DNA of 64,000 nt from JAUZRW01 sp964549915. Its GTDB lineage: Bacteria; Chloroflexota; Anaerolineae; Aggregatilineales; Phototrophicaceae. A program made the translations under genes and the position numbers. Positions 17,751 to 25,159 of this stretch are shown piece after piece (the first letter of the stretch is position 1; each line of letters starts with the position of its first letter). Location of the stretch: the NCBI GenBank assembly GCA_964549915.1, contig CAZJWX010000012.1:1-64000 (forward strand). Direction: 5' to 3'. The notes under the pieces were generated by a model. That model was not told the origin of the DNA. It did no database searches and was given only the letters and a program-made list of their open reading frames with translations.

Positions 17751-20138
17751 TTATTCCTGCGGCGTCTCTTCGACCTTCTTCGTGAATGCCAGTTCATGCC
17801 CGTTTTCGTGCAGGGTGGCGACGATGGTATCGCCGGGCTGGAAATCTTCTTCCACAATCCGCACACTCAGCGGACGCATCACCAGTCGCTCGATGGCGCG
17901 ACGCAGCGGGCGTGCCCCGTTCGCCGGATCGTGCCCTTCGGTCAGCAGCAGCTCGCGGGCTTCGGTGCTCAGTTCCAGCACTAGCCGCTGTTCGCGCAGC
18001 CGCTTCTGAATATCCGTGAATTGCAATTCCAGAATCTGGTTGAGCGTATCCCGATCCAGCATGCGGAAGGTGACGACCTCATCAATGCGGTTGAGGAACT
18101 CCACGCGGAAGAACTGCTTCAGGTATGGTGTGAAATCCGGCTCGGCATCGTCTTCGATGTTGCCGAAACCCAGCACCTTGCTGTTCTCCTTGGTGCCGAT
18201 GTTGCTGGTCATGATGAAGACCGCGTGCCGTGCATCCACGCTGCGCCCATGCGCATCGCTGACGCGCCCTTCATCGAAGATTTGCAAGAAGATGTCGAAG
18301 ACTTCCGGCGCGGCTTTCTCGATCTCATCCAGCAGCACCACGCAATAAGGGCGGCGTCGCAGGCCGTCGGTCAACTGCCCGCCGCGATTGCTCTCCTTGT
18401 ATCCCGGCGGTGACCCGATCAGGCGGGCAACCGTGTGCGAATCGTGAAATTCAGACATATCCAGGCGCAGCATGGCTTCTTCCGTGCCGAAGAGCACTTC
18501 CGCCAGCGCCCGCGCCAATTCGGTCTTGCCCACGCCGGATGTCCCCAGGAAGAGAAAGACACCGATGGGACGGTTAGGATCGTTGAGCCCAGCGCGTGCC
18601 GTGCGGATCGCGTCCGCTACCATATGCACCGCGCGATCCTGCCCCATCACACGCTGCTGCAAGATCGTCTCCAGCGAGGCCAACCGCTTTTTCTCGTCCT
18701 TGGTCAGTTCTGTGACGGGAATCCCCGTCCAGTCGGAGAGCACGGCAGCGACATCCTGCACGCGCACATCGCGATCCTGCTCTTCTTCGCTCAAATCCGG
18801 GTGAATGGTGCGGATGGTCACGCGGGTGCAGGCTTCATCCAGCAAATCCAGCGCCTTATCCGGCAGGCGGCGGTCTGGCAGGTAGCGCACCGAAAGCTTC
18901 ACCGACCCTTCGATGGCTTCGTCGGTAATCGTGACCGCATGGTGGTTTTCCAGGCGCTGTTGCTGCCCTTTGAGAATGGTGATCGCATCCTGTTCGCTGG
19001 GTTCTTCCACATCAATCGTGCGGAAGCGGCGATCAAGCGCCGGATCCTGGGCGATGGCACGGCGGTATTCTTCGTGCGTCGTCGCACCGATGCAGACGAT
19101 TTCGCCCCGTGCCAGCGCTGGCTTGAGGATGTTGGCTGCATCCAGGTTGCTATCAATGGTATCGCCCGCGCCGACGATGGTGTGAATCTCATCGATGAAG
19201 AGGATCACGTTTTCGGCACGCCGGGCTTCGTCCACAATGCCGATCAAGCGCTCTTCGAATTGTCCGCGCAGGCTCGTCCCGGCGACCAGGGTGCCGATTT
19301 CGATCTGCACGATACGGCGGTTGGACAGGTTAGGCGGGGCCGTCTGGTGATGAATGGCATAGGCCAACCCTTCTACGATGGCGGTCTTGCCGACTCCAGC
19401 ATCGCCCAGCAGCAGCGGGTTGTTCTTCTTGCTGCGCGAGAGCGTGCGTGCGACGGCGCGAATCTCCTTGTTCCGCGCCACAGCCTCGCTGATCCTGCCT
19501 TCGGCGGCCTGCTGCGTCAGGTCACGCCCGTAGCGATCCAGCAGCGGCGTCAGCGGCATGCGATCTTCATCGTCGAAGTAGGGCGAGTCGTCCAGCAAAT
19601 CCGGGTCAGAGAAGTCGACATCTTCGTCGTCTTCGTCGCTCCAGAACTCTTCCATCTCGTTGTTCAGGTCGGGAGACGACGAGAACTCCGGGTGCTGGTC
19701 GCTGATGAGGCGCTGCAACCACAGGTTGAGGTCGAAACCCATATCGACCAGTTTGCGCACGGGAACGCCTTCACCCTCTTGCAGCAAGGCCATCAGCATG
19801 TGCTCTTCGCGCACTTCGTCGGCGTTCTCTTGCCCGGCCAGGAAGATGGCAATCGAAAGCACAATGGCTGTGCGCGGTGTCAGCGGCAGGACTTCGCCCA
19901 CGGGGCCATCGAGCGTGCCGATTTCGCGGCGGATGGCGTTGCGTACCTGGCGCGGATTGAAACCTGCCCGCCGCAAGAACTGAGTCGTTGCGCCGTCGTT
20001 GCGCGTGGCCGCGATGAAAAGATGCTCGGTGCCGATGTAATTGTGCCCCAGCTTGCGTGCTTCTTCCGCCGCCGGGCTGAGCAAGGCACCACACTTCTCG
20101 CGAATTTCTTGTTCCGGAATATCGGGGGACGGTGTCAC
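17751..20138 (-). CDS. clpC: ATP-dependent Clp protease ATP-binding subunit, ClpC type
   Basis: Hsp100 unfoldase, 795 aa. Domains: double Clp-N repeat (about 10-150), an acidic linker (about 155-200), AAA1 with GDAGVGKT (near 246) and VILFIDEIHTIVGAG, AAA2 with GTSGVGKT (near 530) and VVLLDEIEKA, and the ClpB-D2-small C-terminal domain. The long ClpB middle domain is absent, and the region between AAA1 and AAA2 lacks a clear UVR motif. The loop SKVLGFGN (near 655) carries an LGF tripeptide where ClpP-binding (IGL/VGF) loops sit, so pairing with ClpP is expected. GTG 20138 is the only sensible start; its Shine-Dalgarno is weak. First gene of the clpC-kinase-FHA set. Confidence 0.92.
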   Translation of the reverse strand: MTPSPDIPEQEIREKCGALLSPAAEEARKLGHNYIGTEHLFIAATRNDGATTQFLRRAGFNPRQVRNAIRREIGTLDGPVGEVLPLTPRTAIVLSIAIFLAGQENADEVREEHMLMALLQEGEGVPVRKLVDMGFDLNLWLQRLISDQHPEFSSSPDLNNEMEEFWSDEDDEDVDFSDPDLLDDSPYFDDEDRMPLTPLLDRYGRDLTQQAAEGRISEAVARNKEIRAVARTLSRSKKNNPLLLGDAGVGKTAIVEGLAYAIHHQTAPPNLSNRRIVQIEIGTLVAGTSLRGQFEERLIGIVDEARRAENVILFIDEIHTIVGAGDTIDSNLDAANILKPALARGEIVCIGATTHEEYRRAIAQDPALDRRFRTIDVEEPSEQDAITILKGQQQRLENHHAVTITDEAIEGSVKLSVRYLPDRRLPDKALDLLDEACTRVTIRTIHPDLSEEEQDRDVRVQDVAAVLSDWTGIPVTELTKDEKKRLASLETILQQRVMGQDRAVHMVADAIRTARAGLNDPNRPIGVFLFLGTSGVGKTELARALAEVLFGTEEAMLRLDMSEFHDSHTVARLIGSPPGYKESNRGGQLTDGLRRRPYCVVLLDEIEKAAPEVFDIFLQIFDEGRVSDAHGRSVDARHAVFIMTSNIGTKENSKVLGFGNIEDDAEPDFTPYLKQFFRVEFLNRIDEVVTFRMLDRDTLNQILELQFTDIQKRLREQRLVLELSTEARELLLTEGHDPANGARPLRRAIERLVMRPLSVRIVEEDFQPGDTIVATLHENGHELAFTKKVEETPQE

Positions 20139-20180
20139 GAGTTCCGTTTGCTCCGCTTGGTAACAGTCTTCACTTGGGCT

Positions 20181-20186
20181 AGTATA
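20181..20186 (-). promoter_or_regulatory. clpC: Candidate -10 element of the clpC promoter
   Basis: TATACT on the minus strand lies 43 nt before the clpC GTG; no good -35 is seen at 17 nt, so it may depend on an activator or another sigma factor. The 361-nt divergent gap 20139-20499 holds this and the kinase promoter and no further gene. Confidence 0.4.
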
Positions 20187-20413
20187 CCGTACTTTCCGTC
20201 AGTGGGATGCAAAAATTCTGCGTAGAAGCCCTCATGTTTGCGACCAGTACAAATGGGGGATTCCGCGCATGAGGGGGGCGTTTTGTCGCTCTTTTGCTCT
20301 TTCCTCATGCATAGTGACCTGTCCTGAGACTCTGGCGGGTGCCTGTAGGGCACATGAACCGCCGCTTCGCGATCTCTGCGTCCTCCTTCGTTCGTGCAAC
20401 TTCCTAACATTTC

Positions 20414-20442
20414 GTTTCAAATCCGCTGTTGGCGGGTATAAT
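20414..20442 (+). promoter_or_regulatory. Candidate promoter of the membrane kinase gene
   Basis: A perfect TATAAT (20437-20442) lies 57 nt before ATG 20500. GTTTCA (20414-20419), 17 nt upstream, is a weak -35. Confidence 0.5.
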
Positions 20443-20499
20443 GTGACCGAAAGGTGAAAGAACGCTCTTGACAACCGATAAACCCTGGAAAAAACACCA

Positions 20500-22491
20500 A
20501 TGGTTACTTCCGATCCACTCATCGGCAAACGCCTGGGCGACTACCTGATTGAGGGAGTCCTGGGTACTGGCGGCATGGCTCGTGTATACCGGGGGTATGA
20601 CGACGCCCTGGATCGTTACGCGGCAATTAAAGTGATCGAACCGCAGTTGGTCGCCAGCGCAGAAGAAGACGAATATCGGGAACGGTTTCTACGTGAGGCA
20701 CGCGCTATCGCGCGGTTGAGTCACCCGAACATCGTCGGCGTCTATCAATTCAACCAGGTGGGCAACCTCTATTACATCGCGATGGAATACGTGCAGGGGC
20801 GCAACCTGCGCGACATCCTGAAGAGCTACCTGCGACAGGGCAAGGTCATCCCCACGGATGAATTGATGGTCGTAATGCATGACATCGCCTCTGCCCTGGA
20901 TTATGCGCACAAGAACAACATCATCCACCGCGATGTGAAGCCCTCCAACATCATCGTCAAAGAAGATGGGCACGCCGTCCTGACGGACTTCGGCCTGGCG
21001 CTGAACGCGGTCGAAGGCACGATTGGCAATACCTTCGGCAGCGTGCATTACATCGCGCCAGAACAGGCCATTTCATCCGCGCAAGCTGTGCCACAGAGCG
21101 ACCAGTATTCACTGGCGATCGTGTCCTATGAACTGCTCACCGGGCGCGTACCCTTCGACGACGCCAGTGCGATGAGCGTCGCGCTCAAGCACATCAGCGA
21201 CCCGCCACCCCCGCCGACGGAATTGAATCCCAATATTCCGCAGGGGGTGGAAAATGCGATGTTGAAGGCGCTGGACAAAGACCTCAACAAGCGCTTCCCG
21301 ACGACGATTGCCTTCGTCGAGGCCATGCAGAATGTCTTCGCTCAGATGCAGAGCAAGGATATTTCGCTGCCGGAGAATCTCTCTCCCGCTGCGGCGGTTG
21401 CGCCGACGACGCTGCTTCCGCCTGAAGAGCAGGGCGTGGCGGGTGATGAGAACGCTCGCACAGTGCCCGGCACCGAGTCGCGCCCCAACAGTATCCCCGC
21501 CACCTCGCAGGCGCAGGCATCGAACCGCCGTCGCTGGTGGGTCGGTGCGGCTGTTGTGGTAGTTGCCCTGCTGGCAGCCGTCATCGGGGCGCTGTTGGTG
21601 CTGCCGAATTTGCAGGGTGCAGCGGCTCCTACGGAAATCGCCCAGGCAACGACACCGCCTCCTACGCAAGACGAGGGTGATGGGCTGACTCAGACCGCAG
21701 CCGTATTGGCAGCAGCAGCGGCGGAGACCGAGACGGAAGAAGTCGTGCCGACGGATGAGCCGACAGCGACCGCCACCGATGAGCCGAGCGCAACCCCGAC
21801 TGCCGAAGCAACGGAAGAGGCGACGGAAGAACCGACCGCTACCGATACGGAGACACCCGCGCCGACCAACACACCCAGCCCAACGGCGACTCCTACCGAG
21901 GAACCGAGCGCGACTCCGACGCAGACGCAGACGCCTACACACACGCCGTCCAATACGCCGACGAATACCCCCACCCCGACGGAGCGCATCGTCGCGACGG
22001 CGACTCCGCAGCTTGTTCTCGACCCGGAGGATGAAGAAGATACGCGGCAGGTCTTGCTGCGTTATGATGGGCGCATCATTGTCGTCGGGAATCGTGACCC
22101 GGAGAATCGCGTTGATCTGGATGATCTGGTCTTCGTGCTTGTCGAGCCGGATGACGAAGGCGAGATGCAGGAAACGGTGACTTACGAACTGGCGAACGAC
22201 ACATTCTCGACCAATCTGTTCTTCTCGCCGGATGGGCGCTGCTTCCAGATCCTGGATGGGCTGCTCTTCAGCAGTCCGCCCGTGAATAACAACCTGGCGG
22301 AGGAGTTCTGCCAGAGTACGCCCTTCTGGGTGACGACTTCGCCGCCCTTCTGGGTGAGCGCGGCAGAAGAAGCCTATTTCGAAGTGCGCCTCGGCCCGGT
22401 GGATGTGATCCAGCGCTGCCCGGCCAATATGCCACGCACCCGCGTGGAATTGCGCTGCGCCGTTGACCTCAACGCGCTGCCGCTGCGCTGA
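20500..22491 (+). CDS. Transmembrane Ser/Thr protein kinase with Pro/Thr stalk
   Basis: 663-aa single-pass receptor-like kinase. The cytoplasmic kinase domain (about 12-285) has LGTGGMARVYRG, AIKVI lysine, IIHRDVKPSNI and TDFGLAL, with IAPEQ. A basic stop (NRRRWW) and hydrophobic helix (about 348-370) follow, then an extracellular low-complexity stalk rich in Thr, Pro, Glu and Ala (about 380-497) and a C-terminal globular domain of about 165 aa with four cysteines (CFQILDG, EFCQS, QRCPANM, LRCAVD) that I do not recognise. It replaces the PASTA sensor of classical PknB. It is transcribed divergently from clpC and ends convergent to the NTPase gene. The extracellular domain probably senses a ligand. 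Confidence 0.9.
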   Translation: MVTSDPLIGKRLGDYLIEGVLGTGGMARVYRGYDDALDRYAAIKVIEPQLVASAEEDEYRERFLREARAIARLSHPNIVGVYQFNQVGNLYYIAMEYVQGRNLRDILKSYLRQGKVIPTDELMVVMHDIASALDYAHKNNIIHRDVKPSNIIVKEDGHAVLTDFGLALNAVEGTIGNTFGSVHYIAPEQAISSAQAVPQSDQYSLAIVSYELLTGRVPFDDASAMSVALKHISDPPPPPTELNPNIPQGVENAMLKALDKDLNKRFPTTIAFVEAMQNVFAQMQSKDISLPENLSPAAAVAPTTLLPPEEQGVAGDENARTVPGTESRPNSIPATSQAQASNRRRWWVGAAVVVVALLAAVIGALLVLPNLQGAAAPTEIAQATTPPPTQDEGDGLTQTAAVLAAAAAETETEEVVPTDEPTATATDEPSATPTAEATEEATEEPTATDTETPAPTNTPSPTATPTEEPSATPTQTQTPTHTPSNTPTNTPTPTERIVATATPQLVLDPEDEEDTRQVLLRYDGRIIVVGNRDPENRVDLDDLVFVLVEPDDEGEMQETVTYELANDTFSTNLFFSPDGRCFQILDGLLFSSPPVNNNLAEEFCQSTPFWVTTSPPFWVSAAEEAYFEVRLGPVDVIQRCPANMPRTRVELRCAVDLNALPLR

Positions 22492-22512
22492 TTTCGGGTG
22501 ACTGATGTGGAT

Positions 22513-22533
22513 GGGGGCGCGTTTTGCGCTCCC
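22513..22533. terminator. GC-rich hairpin between convergent genes
   Basis: GGGGGCGC and GCGCTCCC pair around a short T-rich loop, 22 nt after the kinase stop and 34 nt after the minus-strand NTPase stop. There is no T tract, so intrinsic termination is uncertain. Similar hairpins follow the genes ending at 31032 and 37020. Confidence 0.4.
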
Positions 22534-22566
22534 AGGTATGTGCCTGGATGTGCTATGAAATCACGG

Positions 22567-23805
22567 TCACGGATTGAGCGTGACCGTTGGCACGGCACCC
22601 GGCGCACTGACCAGGGGCGGCACCAGCGTCGCCGTCGCGATCAACAGCAGCAGCAGCAGCAAGCCAAACAGCAGCCAACGCCAATTCCATCCCCCGGCTG
22701 TGATTCCCTCGCCAACATCACCCAGGCGGGCATGTTCCAGCAGCCAGCGCTCGAACAGCTTGCCGACGATTTCCAGGTTTCCGCCCTCGCGCCGCTGCAC
22801 CAGGTGCTGGTAATCCAGCCCGCGCAGCGCTGCGTGTATCGTGGTGCTGTCCAGCGGAAAATCGGTCTCCACCAGCCAGCGCTCAATGCGTTCGGCAGTG
22901 ATCGGCTGGAGGGGGGCATCATAGCGCAGGCCTGCGCAGGCCGTCAGCACGAAACGTTCTTCCTGCGTGAGCAGTAGCCAGCGACCGCGAAATTCCTCTG
23001 TGCTGGCAGCGTATACGGCATCGTCGGCTTCCTTCAGTGAAACGGTCGGCTGGGCTATCTGGACGCTGTAGCGCTGCACCAGCGTGGGGAATCCGGCGCT
23101 GCTCTCGCAAATGTGTGCAATCTGCTCTTGGCTGAGAGCCGGTGCTTGCTCCCGGAAAAACGCCTCGACTTCATCACGGTTCAACGGGTGTAGGCGTTCG
23201 ATCGCTTGTGGATCAACCAGCGGTTCCAGCTTCCGGATGTCATCCTCGTACCGACTGTTGAGCGTGAGGATGATGGCGAGTTGCTCGTGATCCGCCAGCA
23301 AGTCGCGCAGGTATTCCAGATGCGCTGCGGAGAGGTTCTGCCAGAGATGTTCAGCATCGTCGAAGAGCCAGACCAGCCGACGGTGTGAGCGCAGAATCCG
23401 CAGCACTTCGGGAAGGTATGCTTCGCGGAACCACGTTGCCAGCGGTGGCGGGTCGGATTCTTCATCTTCTGCGGCATGCTCTGGCAAGCGGCTCATGCTG
23501 TAATTGTGGTCAATCAGCAATTGCGCGGTGGATTGACGCAGCAGGTTCAACCAGGCGTCAGCGTCTGTCCATTCCAGGGCTGCCAGCGGGAAGTAAACAC
23601 TCAGAATCGGATCGTGAAACGTGCGCGTGAAATGACGCAGCAGGGCGGTCTTGCCCATGCCATCCTGCCCGGTGAAGGCGAATGCCCGCCGCTGCGGTCG
23701 ATCCAGGATATGCTGCTGTAAACGGGCATAGAGCGCGTTTCGCCCTGCGAACGGTGCGGGAATTTCCGGTGTGGTGGCTTCGGGTGAGTCTTCCGGTTGC
23801 ATCAT
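22567..23805 (-). CDS. Membrane-anchored AAA/STAND-like NTPase
   Basis: 412-aa protein of unknown role. An N-terminal FAGRNALYARLQ box precedes Walker A TGQDGMGKT (residues 45-53), the arrangement seen in AAA_16/STAND NTPases, and Walker B is RRLVWLFDDAEHLW (about 140-152), with a sensor-like LAIILTLNSR. A winged-helix-like region (about 270-355) follows, then a single strongly hydrophobic helix (WLLFGLLLLLLLIATATLV, about 375-395) with a short tail. The tail-anchored topology leaves the NTPase in the cytoplasm. No effector domain is visible, so it could be a signalling adaptor or a transcription-linked ATPase. It is 46 nt downstream of the beta-propeller gene and may be co-transcribed with it. 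Confidence 0.75.
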   Translation of the reverse strand: MMQPEDSPEATTPEIPAPFAGRNALYARLQQHILDRPQRRAFAFTGQDGMGKTALLRHFTRTFHDPILSVYFPLAALEWTDADAWLNLLRQSTAQLLIDHNYSMSRLPEHAAEDEESDPPPLATWFREAYLPEVLRILRSHRRLVWLFDDAEHLWQNLSAAHLEYLRDLLADHEQLAIILTLNSRYEDDIRKLEPLVDPQAIERLHPLNRDEVEAFFREQAPALSQEQIAHICESSAGFPTLVQRYSVQIAQPTVSLKEADDAVYAASTEEFRGRWLLLTQEERFVLTACAGLRYDAPLQPITAERIERWLVETDFPLDSTTIHAALRGLDYQHLVQRREGGNLEIVGKLFERWLLEHARLGDVGEGITAGGWNWRWLLFGLLLLLLLIATATLVPPLVSAPGAVPTVTLNP

Positions 23806-23851
23806 ACTGCGTACTATACCCCAGACTGTGGTTGCGGCAAATCAACGGCTC

Positions 23852-25156
23852 TCAGCGGTCTACCTGCACGAAATTCAGCAGTGCCCGCATATCAAGCGAA
23901 TCAGATGGGAGGCCACTGCCCCCCTGTAGCTCCCGGATGTGCTCATTGATCCAGTCGGGTTGGATGGCTGCACGTCCCAGGCGCGCATCGCTCTCCAGAT
24001 GGCAGCTTGCGCAGGCAATCGTCGGCACCGCGCTGATGCGCTCATCCCGCGCCGTGTAGAACAGCCGCGCCCCTAACTGCGTCTGCCCTGGGATGGGCTG
24101 GCTGCTGGTCGGCATGGCGTCTGATAAGCCGAAAAACTGTGTGTCGAATACGCTGAGCGTTCCGTCCACCGCATCATGCGTGTAGACCTGCGTGAACCCC
24201 GCATTGAAGAGGATGCCACGCGGATTCGCGCCGACTTCAAAATGTGCGTCTGCCAGTCCCGTATCGAGATTCAATACGGTGACATTGTTGCTACCCGCAT
24301 GCGCGATATATAACCGGGAGCGATTCGACGGTTGTGCCAGCGCGAAGGGCATACTGACGTAGCGATCCGCTGTTACCAGATTGATGCGCTCCGTAACGGC
24401 CATCGTTTCCAGATCAATCACAACCAGTAGCGGGACGAAGCGGTTGTCTACTGTCGTGCTCGCCGCATTTCTGATGCTCTGCGGCAGGTAGGCGATGCCT
24501 TCAACCGGATTCACCAGGACAGCGTTGGATAGGCTGGCATGGCTCGCTGGCTGTATGGTGCGCACGACTTCCCCGGCAGGCAGGTAAACCATGCTGAACT
24601 GCCCACTATCGTAGTGCGTCACGTACAGAAAATCCGCCCACAGCGATAATCCGGCGGGATGGGGCGGGGTGCTGATGCGCTGCACGATGCGCCCGGTTTC
24701 GATTTCCAGCGCGATGACTTCTGCCTGTGCTGGCAGCGAGACATAGGCGAGGTCTTCCGCAGCGACGAGGCTGTGCGGCTCGCCGTCACCATCTGCAAGC
24801 GGATGCAGCGCCTCGATTTCGTTAGTCGCCAGATCAATCACCAGCAAACCCGCAGCGCTGATGGCGAGTCCGCGCAAGTTATCCGGGGTGATTGCGGCGC
24901 TGGTCGGCTCGGCATCCATCTCCCATTCCGCTTCGATTTCACCCGTCCAGGGAACGACCAGCGAGGTGGTATTCACGTAGGGATTGGTCACCAGCACCCG
25001 CCCGCCGCGCGTGATGGCAATCGTGCTGCTGTTCTGCACAGGGTAGGCGAATGGTTCCGGCAAGTCGTAGAGCGGCAAGGGCGTCTCCTGCGCGATCACT
25101 GCCAGCGGTAGCAACAGAATCCACAGGGCAAAATAGCGAAGTCGGTTCCAGCGCAT
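23852..25156 (-). CDS. Secreted beta-propeller protein with a single CxxCH haem site
   Basis: 434-aa exported protein with signal peptide (FALWILLLPLAVIAQ). Residues about 40-340 show repeating YVTN-like blades (for example VIDLATNEIEAL, VLNLDTGLADAHF). The C-terminus has the LGARLFYTARDERIS lead-in of di-haem cytochrome c peroxidase/MauG-like domains and one CASCH motif (near residue 380), followed almost at once by the closing segment IRELQGGSGL and a final helix. In relatives I would expect about 50-100 residues between these blocks, so the haem domain seems internally shortened. ATG 25156 lies 3 nt after the stop of the 946-aa gene, indicating an operon. Redox function is uncertain. Confidence 0.75.
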   Translation of the reverse strand: MRWNRLRYFALWILLLPLAVIAQETPLPLYDLPEPFAYPVQNSSTIAITRGGRVLVTNPYVNTTSLVVPWTGEIEAEWEMDAEPTSAAITPDNLRGLAISAAGLLVIDLATNEIEALHPLADGDGEPHSLVAAEDLAYVSLPAQAEVIALEIETGRIVQRISTPPHPAGLSLWADFLYVTHYDSGQFSMVYLPAGEVVRTIQPASHASLSNAVLVNPVEGIAYLPQSIRNAASTTVDNRFVPLLVVIDLETMAVTERINLVTADRYVSMPFALAQPSNRSRLYIAHAGSNNVTVLNLDTGLADAHFEVGANPRGILFNAGFTQVYTHDAVDGTLSVFDTQFFGLSDAMPTSSQPIPGQTQLGARLFYTARDERISAVPTIACASCHLESDARLGRAAIQPDWINEHIRELQGGSGLPSDSLDMRALLNFVQVDR

Positions 25157-25159
25157 AAC

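Noticed and set aside
18435..20225. Long plus-strand frame opposite clpC
   Set aside because: ClpC carries all AAA motifs on the minus strand; the opposite frame has no domain and typical shadow composition.
21640..21990. Low-complexity repetitive DNA
   Set aside because: It encodes the Thr/Pro/Glu stalk of the membrane kinase.
22564..22588. Inverted repeat ACGGTCACG/CGTGACCGT as a terminator
   Set aside because: It lies within the last codons of the NTPase gene and has no T tract; kept only as a curiosity of the coding end.
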